Assembly (NCBI GenBank): GCA_964631265.1
Contig: CAZVWW010000146.1
Span: forward strand, 1-5,241
Origin: CAZVWW01 sp964631265
GTDB lineage: Bacteria > Thermotogota > Thermotogae > MWEM01
Length of the DNA: 5,241 nucleotides
Direction: 5' to 3'
Shown: positions 1-5,241 of the stretch, piece by piece
Layout of the letters: every line of letters begins with the position of its first letter
How positions within the stretch are numbered: position 1 is the stretch's first letter
Translations under genes and position numbers: made by a program
Notes under the pieces: model-generated
What the model was told of the DNA's origin: nothing
Database searches by the model: none
The model's input: the letters and a program-made list of their open reading frames with translations, nothing else

Positions 1-1156
1 TTGTCTGTATCTCTGAAGATACCTGTGGCCATTCAGGGATGGCGGGTCTGTTAACTGCGTGCGGGAATGTCTCGAAGATAACCTGCCATTTTGGATCTTT
101 GAGTTTAGGCGCATCGTTGCAAACGTCTTTTCTGACAGGCATGGGGCCGCCTTTTTTATCGATCCATGTCATCCAGGTCTCGTAACTGGTCAGGTATTTT
201 GCCAGTTCCCAGGATTCCTTCTGATTATCACTGCTCTTGGGTATAACAAGTGCCCAGCCTCCGAGTACGGCGGCGGGTTCGGTTGCGAACGGGTGAACGG
301 ATACTGTGTAGTTGCCTTTGATGGCCGGATTTGCTGTTTCTATAAGCGGGAAGGACCAGGGGCCTCCGATTGCCATTGCAACTCTGTTCTGAGCCATCAT
401 GTTTCTGTAGTCGTCTTCACCGTAGGAAAGCGCATTCGGTGAAACGCCGTATTCTCCAGCAAGATCTGTGTAGAATTCAAGTGCTCTCAAACCCTCGAAG
501 GTGTTAAAGGCGGAAGCGCTGAAATCATCGGTGAGAAGTTGTCCGCCTGCGGGATAGAGGAACATCATATAGCCGAGAGTCGTGACTTCACTCTTGGTTC
601 CGCTGACTCCGTAACCGTATTTTCTCTTCTGTGTGTCGGTCATTTCCATTGCCGCATAGAGAAATTCCTCCCATGTCTGTGGCGGATTATCCGGGTCCAG
701 TCCGGCATCTCTGAACATGTTCTCGTTGTAAAGAAGCAATCTGCAGTCAGTGTACCACGGCAGTCCGTAGTAATCGTCTTCATACGTTACAGTGGGCCAG
801 AGGTTCTCCCAGATGGCATCGTAGTCTTCCCATTCCTTAATCTGCTCATCAAGATTAACGAGCCATCCCTGTTCAGCAAATGTGGGAACCCAACCGCCAA
901 GGTCTGCAAATGCCAGATCCGGGCCATGTCCGCCTTCAAGTGCTGTCAGCAGTTTGTCGTAATACATATCGAATCCGAATAACTGTACCTCAACTTCCAA
1001 ACCGGTGTTCTCCTCAAATTCACCAATTATACTGTTCCAGGTCTGGTCAAGTTCTGCAACCTGACCCCCGATCCAGATATGGAGTTTTTCCGCCGAAAAC
1101 CCAACTGTGGCGAGAATCAAGACTAAAACAACAGAAAGAAACAAACGCTTTTTCAT
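1..1156 (-). CDS. ABC transporter sugar-binding protein (extracellular solute-binding protein family 1), C-terminus cut off
   Basis: Seen: an open frame of 385 complete codons from ATG at 1156 down to the left edge, with no stop. An ideal ribosome binding site, AAAGGAGGT at 1164-1172, lies 7 nt upstream. Residues 1-22 form a Sec signal peptide: MKKR, then a leucine/valine-rich core, with cleavage likely near residue 21-22 (GFSA/EK). There is no lipobox cysteine, so the product should be a free periplasmic protein. The mature part starts with KLHIWIGG, followed by a GPDLAFADLGGW segment near residue 80, many tryptophans, an AIGGPWSF segment in the C-terminal half and RPAIPEW near the cut end. 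Known: this is the pattern of the UgpB/MalE-like binding proteins (COG1653, CUT1 importers), which pass oligosaccharides or glycosides to a permease pair and an ATPase. Inferred: about 20-50 residues are missing, and permease genes would be expected just beyond the left edge. The sugar cannot be named from sequence. Confidence 0.9.
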   Translation of the reverse strand, partial: MKKRLFLSVVLVLILATVGFSAEKLHIWIGGQVAELDQTWNSIIGEFEENTGLEVEVQLFGFDMYYDKLLTALEGGHGPDLAFADLGGWVPTFAEQGWLVNLDEQIKEWEDYDAIWENLWPTVTYEDDYYGLPWYTDCRLLLYNENMFRDAGLDPDNPPQTWEEFLYAAMEMTDTQKRKYGYGVSGTKSEVTTLGYMMFLYPAGGQLLTDDFSASAFNTFEGLRALEFYTDLAGEYGVSPNALSYGEDDYRNMMAQNRVAMAIGGPWSFPLIETANPAIKGNYTVSVHPFATEPAAVLGGWALVIPKSSDNQKESWELAKYLTSYETWMTWIDKKGGPMPVRKDVCNDAPKLKDPKWQVIFETFPHAVNRPAIPEWPQVSSEIQT

Positions 1157-1181
1157 ACAAAATACCTCCTTTGATTTAAGG

Positions 1182-1204
1182 TACATATGTAACCTACATA
1201 TGTA
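1182..1204 (-). promoter_or_regulatory. Twin palindromic operator in front of the sugar-binding protein gene
   Basis: Seen: the 10-bp perfect palindrome TACATATGTA occurs twice, at 1182-1191 and 1195-1204, with a 3-bp gap (13-bp period). The copies extend to a 12-bp direct repeat, TACATATGTAAC. They lie about 3 to 26 bases downstream of the start site predicted from the -10 box at 1214-1219, and upstream of the ribosome binding site. Inferred: this position suits a repressor that blocks initiation or early elongation, such as a local sugar-responsive regulator. The regulator is not in the window and its family is not known to me. Confidence 0.6.
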
Positions 1205-1213
1205 ACTATCCTT

Positions 1214-1242
1214 ATTATACGCTATTTTCATCCGGGCATGAA
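1214..1242 (-). promoter_or_regulatory. Predicted sigma-70-type promoter of the sugar-binding protein gene
   Basis: Seen on the minus strand: a perfect -10 box TATAAT (1219 to 1214) preceded by a 17-bp spacer and a poor -35 box TTCATG (1242 to 1237), with three of six bases matching TTGACA. The start site would be near 1207, giving an untranslated leader of about 50 nt. The weak -35 box suggests that an activator may help; the operator just downstream suggests repression. Confidence 0.6.
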
Positions 1243-1266
1243 ATCAAATGAATGGAGAACACGGCC

Positions 1267-1294
1267 GATTAAACATGATTATTTCTGATTAAAC
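1267..1294. repeat. Short direct repeat GATTAAAC, 20-bp period
   Basis: GATTAAAC occurs at 1267-1274 and again at 1287-1294. The 20-bp period is about two helical turns, so both copies face the same side of the DNA. They lie about 60-90 bp upstream of the predicted start site of the sugar-binding protein gene, where an activator could bind. The sequence here is AT-rich and an 8-bp match can arise by chance. Confidence 0.3.
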
Positions 1295-1358
1295 GCCTGT
1301 ACTTCTGTTTTCTATATCGACAGGATTGTTTTTGTTGAATTGGGGAGAAATGGACCAT

Positions 1359-1411
1359 AAAAAACGGGACGGACAGGTCAAAATCGACTGTTGATTGACC
1401 TGTCCGTCCCG
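1359..1411 (-). terminator. Rho-independent terminator of the niaR-niaP operon
   Basis: Seen: 1365-1381 pairs with 1395-1411 in a perfect 17-bp stem, including CGGGACGGACAGGTCA and its complement, with a 13-nt loop. On the minus strand the stem is followed directly by six T (1364 to 1359). It begins 33 bases past the niaP stop codon. The plus-strand side has no T run, so termination should act only on minus-strand transcripts. It separates niaP from the sugar-binding protein gene downstream. Confidence 0.92.
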
Positions 1412-1444
1412 ACATCATTAATTCAGGACATTTGTTGATAGTTC

Positions 1445-2725
1445 CTATTCTATTGCCTTTTCTTTCGTTTCAATACCCCATTTGTAGAACAGGAATGCAG
1501 AGAGTAGCATGAAAGCGGCCAGAGTGATGATCATGATAAGGGTTGTATTCCCCTTGCTTTCAAGGAGAAACGTTGTGTAATAGGGGGCGATAATGCCGCT
1601 GACCCTTGCCATTACGCCCGAAGAACCGTTACCGAGGGCCCGCATCTCCGTCGGGTACAGCTCAGGGGTATAAGCGTAGACAAATCCCCATGCCCCCATA
1701 CAGAATACGGACAGAACCACGGCGAACATTCCGAGTGTCAGCGGTGTGTTGACGACGATCATGAGGATGACACCGAAGGCCGTTCCGGTGAAGAAGAATA
1801 TGGAGGTCTTTCTTCTCCCGATCTTCTCAATCAGATAAGTGGCCAGAAGATAACCGGGAAGCTGCATCAACAGCATGAAGAAGGTGTACCAGAGCGCGTT
1901 GACGGCTGTTAAACCCCTTGATTCAAATATCCTGGGGGCATAGACAAAGATGCCGTAATAGGTGAAGCTGACACTGAACCAGGCAATCCAGATCATCAGC
2001 GTCCTCTTCAAAAATTTTCCTCTGAGTAATTCGAATATTGGGATCTTTGCCGGTTTGTGCATCTCAACCTTTTCGGTGACCTTCGTCTTAAGGGCTTTTT
2101 CCAGTTCCGGTTTCCCGCCCTTTAAATAAGCAAATTTGGGGCTTTTCGGCAGATAAAAGGCAATAACCAACATGGGAATACTCGCCACGGCGAGTGCCAG
2201 ATAAGAAGGACTCCAACCATATGATTCAACGGTTGTGACACTAAACACCCCCAAAAGGATACTCCCCACCGCCCAGCTGGCTTCCAGAAGGGTGAGATAT
2301 CTTCCTCTGAGTTTGATGGAAGTGAATTCAGTCAGATAGGCATTTACCACGGGCAATAGTCCGCCATAACCAATGCCTGACAAAAAGCGGTAAAGGGCAA
2401 ATTCCTGACCGGTTTTTGAAGTGGATGTGAGCCAGCTGAAAAGACCGGCTATGATCAGAAAGGCAATGTTTGTGTATTTTCTTCCCATCGTGTCCGAGAA
2501 GAAACCGGACACAAAGGCGCCGATCAGCATACCCATAAAGACCGTGCTGGCGATTGTTCCCTTCATAGCGGCACTTCCCGGAACATTCTCAATGATTGAT
2601 GGCAGCGTCAGAGACATCACCATGACCCCGGCTGCAACAAGCATCCATTCAAAGGACGTTAATAACAAAAGCGTTCTCTGCTTCTTCAACGGTACGTATT
2701 TCTCAACAACTTTGTCAATAATCAA
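1445..2725 (-). CDS. niaP: NiaP-like niacin (nicotinate) transporter, major facilitator superfamily
   Basis: Probably imports nicotinic acid, a precursor for NAD salvage, across the inner membrane by a substrate:cation mechanism. Seen: 426 residues and a hydrophobic pattern fitting 12 membrane helices in two halves. The loop 2-3 motif GFFSDTMGRK is at 74-83, RFLSGIGYGG at 113-122, PKSPKF at 193-198, a hydrophilic central loop at about 199-235, the second-half loop motif EKIGRRK at 300-306, and GAWGFVYAYTPELYPTEMRA at 344-363. The segments WFSVSFTYYGIF, QLPGY and GAWGFVYAYTPE closely resemble what I recall of Bacillus subtilis NiaP (YceI). The start is TTG at 2725, chosen because GGAGGG lies 7 nt upstream and no ATG follows for 27 codons. 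It is the second gene of an operon, 16 bases after niaR, and pairing with that repressor strengthens the niacin assignment. Other aromatic acid or sugar transporters of this superfamily remain possible from sequence alone. Confidence 0.87.
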   Translation of the reverse strand: MIIDKVVEKYVPLKKQRTLLLLTSFEWMLVAAGVMVMSLTLPSIIENVPGSAAMKGTIASTVFMGMLIGAFVSGFFSDTMGRKYTNIAFLIIAGLFSWLTSTSKTGQEFALYRFLSGIGYGGLLPVVNAYLTEFTSIKLRGRYLTLLEASWAVGSILLGVFSVTTVESYGWSPSYLALAVASIPMLVIAFYLPKSPKFAYLKGGKPELEKALKTKVTEKVEMHKPAKIPIFELLRGKFLKRTLMIWIAWFSVSFTYYGIFVYAPRIFESRGLTAVNALWYTFFMLLMQLPGYLLATYLIEKIGRRKTSIFFFTGTAFGVILMIVVNTPLTLGMFAVVLSVFCMGAWGFVYAYTPELYPTEMRALGNGSSGVMARVSGIIAPYYTTFLLESKGNTTLIMIITLAAFMLLSAFLFYKWGIETKEKAIE

Positions 2726-2731
2726 TTGTAT

Positions 2732-2737
2732 CCCTCC
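2732..2737 (-). promoter_or_regulatory. Ribosome binding site that decides the TTG start of niaP
   Basis: GGAGGG on the minus strand sits inside the 16-base gap between the niaR stop codon (TAA, 2744 to 2742) and the TTG at 2725, at normal spacing. It supports TTG as the real initiation codon, since no ATG or GTG lies nearby in frame. Confidence 0.75.
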
Positions 2738-2741
2738 GTCT

Positions 2742-3251
2742 TTATTCGAGTAAAAATCCCTTTGTTCTCAATTCTTCGAGAATCTTCTGGTACTGTTCTT
2801 CGTTCTCAACCTCAATCGTATGGAGATGTACGCCCCCTTCGGATACCGAGAGAAGAGCCCTGGCCCGGCTTCCCTGGATCAGGGCGAGGAATTTGGCAAG
2901 CTCCTTTTCGTTACTGACGGCAATCTCTCCCTTCAATTCTCCGTAAACCGGGTGCTCCACCATAACGTCAATGATCTTCCCGGCGTTATGAATGATTGTT
3001 GAGAGTTCTTCTCCGATATCATCCGCCGAATGATGAACGGCGATAATTTTTCTGATCCCGGTCTTTTCATCGAGGATATACCCCCGTGATGTTGATCGTA
3101 TTGTCAGGCCATCGGTCCGTAGGTCGGCAACATCCCTGACAATGATCTGCCGGCTCACGTCGAGTCGTTCGGCTATCTGATGGCCGCTAATCGGACCCTC
3201 GCTCTCTTTTAATAGCTTAATGATTTGTTTGTGCCTGCCCGCTTTATCCAT
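2742..3251 (-). CDS. niaR: NiaR-type niacin-responsive transcriptional repressor (HTH_11 plus 3H domain)
   Basis: Seen: 169 residues from ATG at 3251. A DeoR/BirA-like winged helix covers about residues 6-60 (ISGHQIAERLDVSRQIIVRD at 21-40, wing RSTSRGYIL at 52-60). The 3H domain follows at about 68-165, with the histidine clusters that name it: HH at 73-74, HPVYGEL at 100-106 and HLHTIE at 142-147. Known: in the Thermotoga maritima homologue TM1602, as I recall, a metal is held by one His, a Glu eight residues later and an H-x-H pair. H74, E82, H142 and H144 match that spacing. NiaR (YrxA) binds nicotinic acid and represses NAD synthesis or niacin uptake genes. The length fits the family (about 170-180). 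The ATG was chosen over an in-frame TTG at 3278 because AAAGGGG lies 6 nt upstream of it and the TTG has no ribosome binding site. It is followed after 16 bases by niaP and is probably autoregulated. Confidence 0.93.
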   Translation of the reverse strand: MDKAGRHKQIIKLLKESEGPISGHQIAERLDVSRQIIVRDVADLRTDGLTIRSTSRGYILDEKTGIRKIIAVHHSADDIGEELSTIIHNAGKIIDVMVEHPVYGELKGEIAVSNEKELAKFLALIQGSRARALLSVSEGGVHLHTIEVENEEQYQKILEELRTKGFLLE

Positions 3252-3269
3252 TTTCTGCCCCTTTCTGTG

Positions 3270-3297
3270 TACTGACAATAGACAGTATATTGACAGT
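3270..3297 (-). promoter_or_regulatory. Candidate NiaR operator
   Basis: Seen on the plus strand: GACAGT occurs at 3281-3286 and 3292-3297, 11 bp apart (one helical turn). An overlapping imperfect palindrome has arms TACTG (3270-3274) and CAGTA (3283-3287). The block lies just downstream of the niaR -10 box and covers the predicted start site near 3295. A further GGACAG lies between the -35 and -10 boxes at 3314-3319. Inferred: NiaR binds here and represses its own operon. I cannot compare it with the published NiaR motif from memory reliably. Confidence 0.55.
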
Positions 3298-3301
3298 CAT
3301 G

Positions 3302-3330
3302 ATTATACAGGTTGGACAGAACTTTTTCAA
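3302..3330 (-). promoter_or_regulatory. Predicted promoter of the niaR-niaP operon
   Basis: On the minus strand a -35 box TTGAAA (3330 to 3325; five of six consensus bases is typical, here four match TTGACA in the core plus the terminal A) is followed by exactly 17 bp and a perfect -10 box TATAAT (3307 to 3302). The predicted start is near 3295, leaving a leader of about 44 nt. This near-consensus promoter would be strong unless repressed, as expected for a repressor-controlled uptake operon. Confidence 0.8.
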
Positions 3331-3366
3331 GGGGGGGGTTAGGAAAAAAACCGAAATCTTAACCTA

Positions 3367-3384
3367 TTGTGAAATAATTCTCAA
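3367..3384 (+). promoter_or_regulatory. Rex operator upstream of bcd-etfB
   Basis: Seen: TTGTGAA-ATAA-TTCTCAA, an 18-bp inverted repeat with a single mismatched pair; symmetry continues two more bases outward on each side (3365-3386). Known: the Rex consensus in Firmicutes and relatives is TTGTGAA-N4-TTCACAA, so one base differs (T for A at 3381). Rex releases DNA when NADH is high, and bcd-etf clusters are classic targets in clostridia. The site covers the -35 region of the bcd promoter, a position that blocks RNA polymerase. The rex gene itself is not in the window. Confidence 0.85.
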
Positions 3385-3392
3385 TAAAAACA

Positions 3393-3401
3393 TGTTAGAA
3401 T
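3393..3401 (+). promoter_or_regulatory. Predicted extended -10 promoter of bcd-etfB
   Basis: TGTTAGAAT is a TGn-extended -10 box with five of six bases of TATAAT. At 17 bp upstream the sequence is AATAAT, not a recognisable -35 box, so the TGn extension probably compensates. The start site would be near 3408, giving a short leader of about 29 nt. The -35 position lies inside the Rex site. Confidence 0.55.
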
Positions 3402-3436
3402 AGATAGTGAAAAAGAGCACAAAAGGAGGGGTCATG

Positions 3437-4576
3437 ATGTCGTTTCGATTAAATGAGAAGCAGAAGTTATTCAGGCAGATGGTTTCAGATTTTGCAAAGA
3501 ACGAAGTGAAACCGCTGGCCGCAGAGATTGACAGAACAGAGGAATTTCCGGCCGGGACCGTTAGGAAAATGGCGGATTATGGTTTGATGGGGATTCCGTT
3601 CGAAAGGAAGTACGGGGGTGCCGGTGGGGATACGCTTTCCTATATCGTTGCGGTTAACGAGATCAGTCAGTACTGTGCCACAACCGGGGTTATCCTGTCT
3701 GCACATACCTCGCTCGGGGCAGGCAGCATCAACCGGTACGGTAATACTCAGCAAAAAGAAAAATACCTGATTCCCATGGCAAAGGGCAAACTCCTGGCCG
3801 GTTTTGCTCTGACGGAGCCTAATGCGGGAACCGATGCCTCGGGTCAGCAGACAACCGCTAAGAAGAATGGGGATCACTATCTGTTGAACGGTAATAAGAT
3901 ATTTATTACCAACGGGGCGTCGGCGGATGTCTTCACCGTTTTTGCGATGACAGATCCTGAAAAGGGGATAAAAGGGATCAGTGCCTTTATTGTTGAAAAG
4001 GATTTTCCCGGTTTTGAAGTCGGTAAAGTGGAGGATAAACTGGGTATAAGAGCCTCTTCAACTGCAGAGCTGATCTTTCAGGACTGTGAAGTACCGAAGG
4101 AGAATCTGCTGGGAAAAGAAGGAGCCGGGTTCAAGATTGCCATGAAGACCCTTGACAGCGGAAGAATCGGAATCGCTGCGCAGGCTCTGGGCATTGCAGA
4201 AGGGGCGTTCGAGGAATCCGTTAACTATATGAAGGAAAGGAAGCAGTTTGGACGGAAGATTGCCAAATTCCAGGGGCTTCAATGGATGCTTGCCGAGATG
4301 GATGTGAAAATAGAAGCCACCAGAGAACTGATCAGAAAAGCGGTTGAGAAAAAAGAATCAAACAAGCCCTATTCCGTTGAAGCCGCAAGGGCTAAACTGT
4401 TTTCTGCGGAGACCGCAATGGAAGTCACAACAAAGGCGATACAGATCTTCGGTGGATACGGCTATACGAAGGACTATCCGGTTGAGAGGATGTTCAGAGA
4501 TGCCAAGATCACCGAGATATATGAGGGAACATCCGAGGTTCAAAAGATGATAATCGCCTCAAACGCACTTGCTTAA
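3437..4576 (+). CDS. bcd: Butyryl-CoA dehydrogenase (short-chain acyl-CoA dehydrogenase)
   Basis: Cytoplasmic FAD enzyme that reduces crotonyl-CoA to butyryl-CoA in butyrate-type fermentation, working with EtfAB; in the bifurcating form NADH reduces both crotonyl-CoA and ferredoxin. Seen: 379 residues, the usual family length, and the full acyl-CoA dehydrogenase fold. The N-terminal helical domain spans about 1-120. Signature 1, ALTEPNAGTDASG, is at 124-136; the beta domain follows, then the C-terminal helical domain. Signature 2 runs from Q336 (QIFGGYGY) to D355, and IYEGTSE near the end carries the expected catalytic base, E363. Start: two adjacent ATG codons lie at 3434 and 3437. The second is 7 nt from GGAGG (3425-3429) and gives the usual N-terminus; a GTG at 3407 overlaps the predicted transcription start and is unlikely. 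etfB follows after 12 bases. Related enzymes (acryloyl-CoA reductase, other short-chain acyl-CoA dehydrogenases) are the main alternatives; the etfB neighbour and Rex site favour Bcd. Confidence 0.93.
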   Translation: MSFRLNEKQKLFRQMVSDFAKNEVKPLAAEIDRTEEFPAGTVRKMADYGLMGIPFERKYGGAGGDTLSYIVAVNEISQYCATTGVILSAHTSLGAGSINRYGNTQQKEKYLIPMAKGKLLAGFALTEPNAGTDASGQQTTAKKNGDHYLLNGNKIFITNGASADVFTVFAMTDPEKGIKGISAFIVEKDFPGFEVGKVEDKLGIRASSTAELIFQDCEVPKENLLGKEGAGFKIAMKTLDSGRIGIAAQALGIAEGAFEESVNYMKERKQFGRKIAKFQGLQWMLAEMDVKIEATRELIRKAVEKKESNKPYSVEAARAKLFSAETAMEVTTKAIQIFGGYGYTKDYPVERMFRDAKITEIYEGTSEVQKMIIASNALA

Positions 4577-4588
4577 GGGGGAATGGCT

Positions 4589-5241
4589 ATGAATATTGTT
4601 GTGTGTATAAAACAGGTTCCGGATACCAACGAAGTGAGAATAGACAAGGAAAAAGGCACTCTGATAAGAAAAGGTGTCCCGTCGATCATGAATCCCGAGG
4701 ATAAAAATGCGCTCGAGGAGGCCTTGAGAATAAAAGCAAAGCAAGGAGCAAAAGTGACGGTTATCACCATGGGACCGCCACAGGCTAAAAAGTCTCTGCA
4801 AGAGGCAATGGCAATGGGGGCTGACAGGGCCATATTGCTCTCGGATGCCAAATTTGCCGGTGCTGATACCTGGTCCACCTCCCTGACACTTGCCGGTGCC
4901 GTTAGAAAACTGGATTATGATTTGGTCTTTACCGGCCGGCAGGCAATAGACGGAGATACCGCCCAGGTTGGACCTGAACTGGCAGAACACCTGAACATCG
5001 CTCAGGCAACCTATGCCCGGGCAGTCAACGTGGATGAGGGAACAGTGACTGTGGAGAGATTGCTTGAGGATGGATACGAAAAGGTTCGGTACGAACTTCC
5101 GATCCTTATCACAGCGGTGAAAGAACTGAACACACCCCGTTATATGATCCCTGAACGGATTTTCAGATTAGCTGAAATGGAGATTGAGGAATGGTCAGCC
5201 GATAATTTGGAAGTAGATCAAACCCAGCTGGGTTTAAAGGG
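4589..5241 (+). CDS. etfB: Electron transfer flavoprotein subunit beta, C-terminus cut off
   Basis: Forms a heterodimer with EtfA and carries electrons between NADH, ferredoxin and Bcd through flavins. Seen: 217 complete codons to the right edge with no stop. The N-terminus MNIVVCIKQVPDT is typical, followed by a Rossmann-like AANH/USP-type fold with VTVITMGP at 56-63, EAMAMGADRAILLSD at 72-86, FAGADT at 89-94 and GRQAIDGDTAQVGPE at 116-130, the family flavin/nucleotide-binding signature. The end reads LGLKG, which in relatives begins the LKGSPT segment, so about 40 residues are missing of roughly 260. Start: ATG codons at 4583 and 4589 are both in frame. GGGGG at 4577-4581 is 7 nt from the second and only 1 nt from the first, so 4589 is chosen. 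The sequence resembles the clostridial Etf that partners Bcd and is associated with electron bifurcation; this is inferred from overall similarity, not from tested residues. etfA is expected just past the right edge. Confidence 0.94.
   Translation, partial: MNIVVCIKQVPDTNEVRIDKEKGTLIRKGVPSIMNPEDKNALEEALRIKAKQGAKVTVITMGPPQAKKSLQEAMAMGADRAILLSDAKFAGADTWSTSLTLAGAVRKLDYDLVFTGRQAIDGDTAQVGPELAEHLNIAQATYARAVNVDEGTVTVERLLEDGYEKVRYELPILITAVKELNTPRYMIPERIFRLAEMEIEEWSADNLEVDQTQLGLK

Noticed and set aside
59..1179. Plus-strand open frames at 59-442, 539-982 and 880-1179
   Set aside because: They lie antisense to the sugar-binding protein gene, which is open for 385 codons with family motifs, a signal peptide and an ideal ribosome binding site; their translations resemble nothing.
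1350..1394. A 14-codon plus-strand frame (ATG at 1350) with a GGGGAG just upstream
   Set aside because: It runs through the left arm and loop of the niaP terminator, has no clear promoter, and its product MDHKKRDGQVKIDC has no recognisable character.
1365..1411. Long inverted repeat considered as a mobile-element end or small RNA
   Set aside because: The 17-bp stem followed by six T, 33 bases after the niaP stop, is fully explained as an intrinsic terminator; no transposase or flanking duplication is present.
2421..3002. Plus-strand open frames opposite niaP and niaR
   Set aside because: They overlap convincing minus-strand genes and show no family motifs or ribosome binding sites.
3252..3278. 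Longer niaR start at the in-frame TTG (3278)
   Set aside because: No ribosome binding site precedes it, and it falls inside the candidate operator; the ATG at 3251 has AAAGGGG at good spacing.
3407..3436. Longer bcd starts at GTG 3407 or ATG 3434
   Set aside because: The GTG coincides with the predicted transcription start and would place the ribosome binding site inside the gene; ATG 3434 is only 4 nt from GGAGG, while ATG 3437 has normal spacing.
4559..4990. Minus-strand open frames across the bcd/etfB junction
   Set aside because: They are antisense to two genes with clear signatures and carry no recognisable protein pattern.

Overview
The window looks like a stretch of chromosome from an anaerobic, fermenting bacterium. 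The evidence is a clostridial-type butyryl-CoA dehydrogenase followed by electron-transfer flavoprotein beta, a near-perfect Rex (NADH/NAD+ sensor) operator in front of them, and a NiaR-type niacin repressor, a family known mainly from Firmicutes and Thermotogae. The sugar-binding protein at the left edge has a plain Sec signal peptide with no lipobox cysteine. That fits a bacterium with an outer membrane (Thermotogae, Spirochaetes, Synergistota or diderm Firmicutes) better than a classical monoderm. The phylum cannot be settled from this window.

Layout. Bases 1-1156 (minus): periplasmic ABC sugar-binding protein, C-terminus off the left edge. Bases 1157-1444 hold no gene: its ribosome binding site, two identical 10-bp palindromes in tandem, a promoter with a perfect -10 box, an 8-bp direct repeat and, at 1359-1411, a strong terminator for the next gene upstream. 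Bases 1445-2725 (minus): NiaP-like niacin transporter of the major facilitator superfamily. Bases 2742-3251 (minus): NiaR-like repressor with winged HTH plus 3H domain. Bases 3252-3436: a compact divergent control region with a consensus niaR promoter and candidate operator on one side, and a Rex site and extended -10 promoter on the other. Bases 3437-4576 (plus): butyryl-CoA dehydrogenase. Bases 4589-5241 (plus): etfB, running off the right edge.

How the genes work together. niaR and niaP form a two-gene operon in which a niacin-responsive repressor probably controls its own gene and the importer of the NAD precursor. The divergent bcd-etfB unit encodes an NADH-consuming reduction of crotonyl-CoA and is probably repressed by Rex when NADH is low. 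One 185-bp region therefore seems to read both the supply of NAD precursor and the NADH/NAD+ ratio. The sugar-binding protein is separated from niaP by a terminator and has its own promoter, so it belongs to a different transcription unit.

All protein families here are known. I saw no mobile element, CRISPR array, tRNA, rRNA or clearly novel system; the most interesting material is in the control regions.
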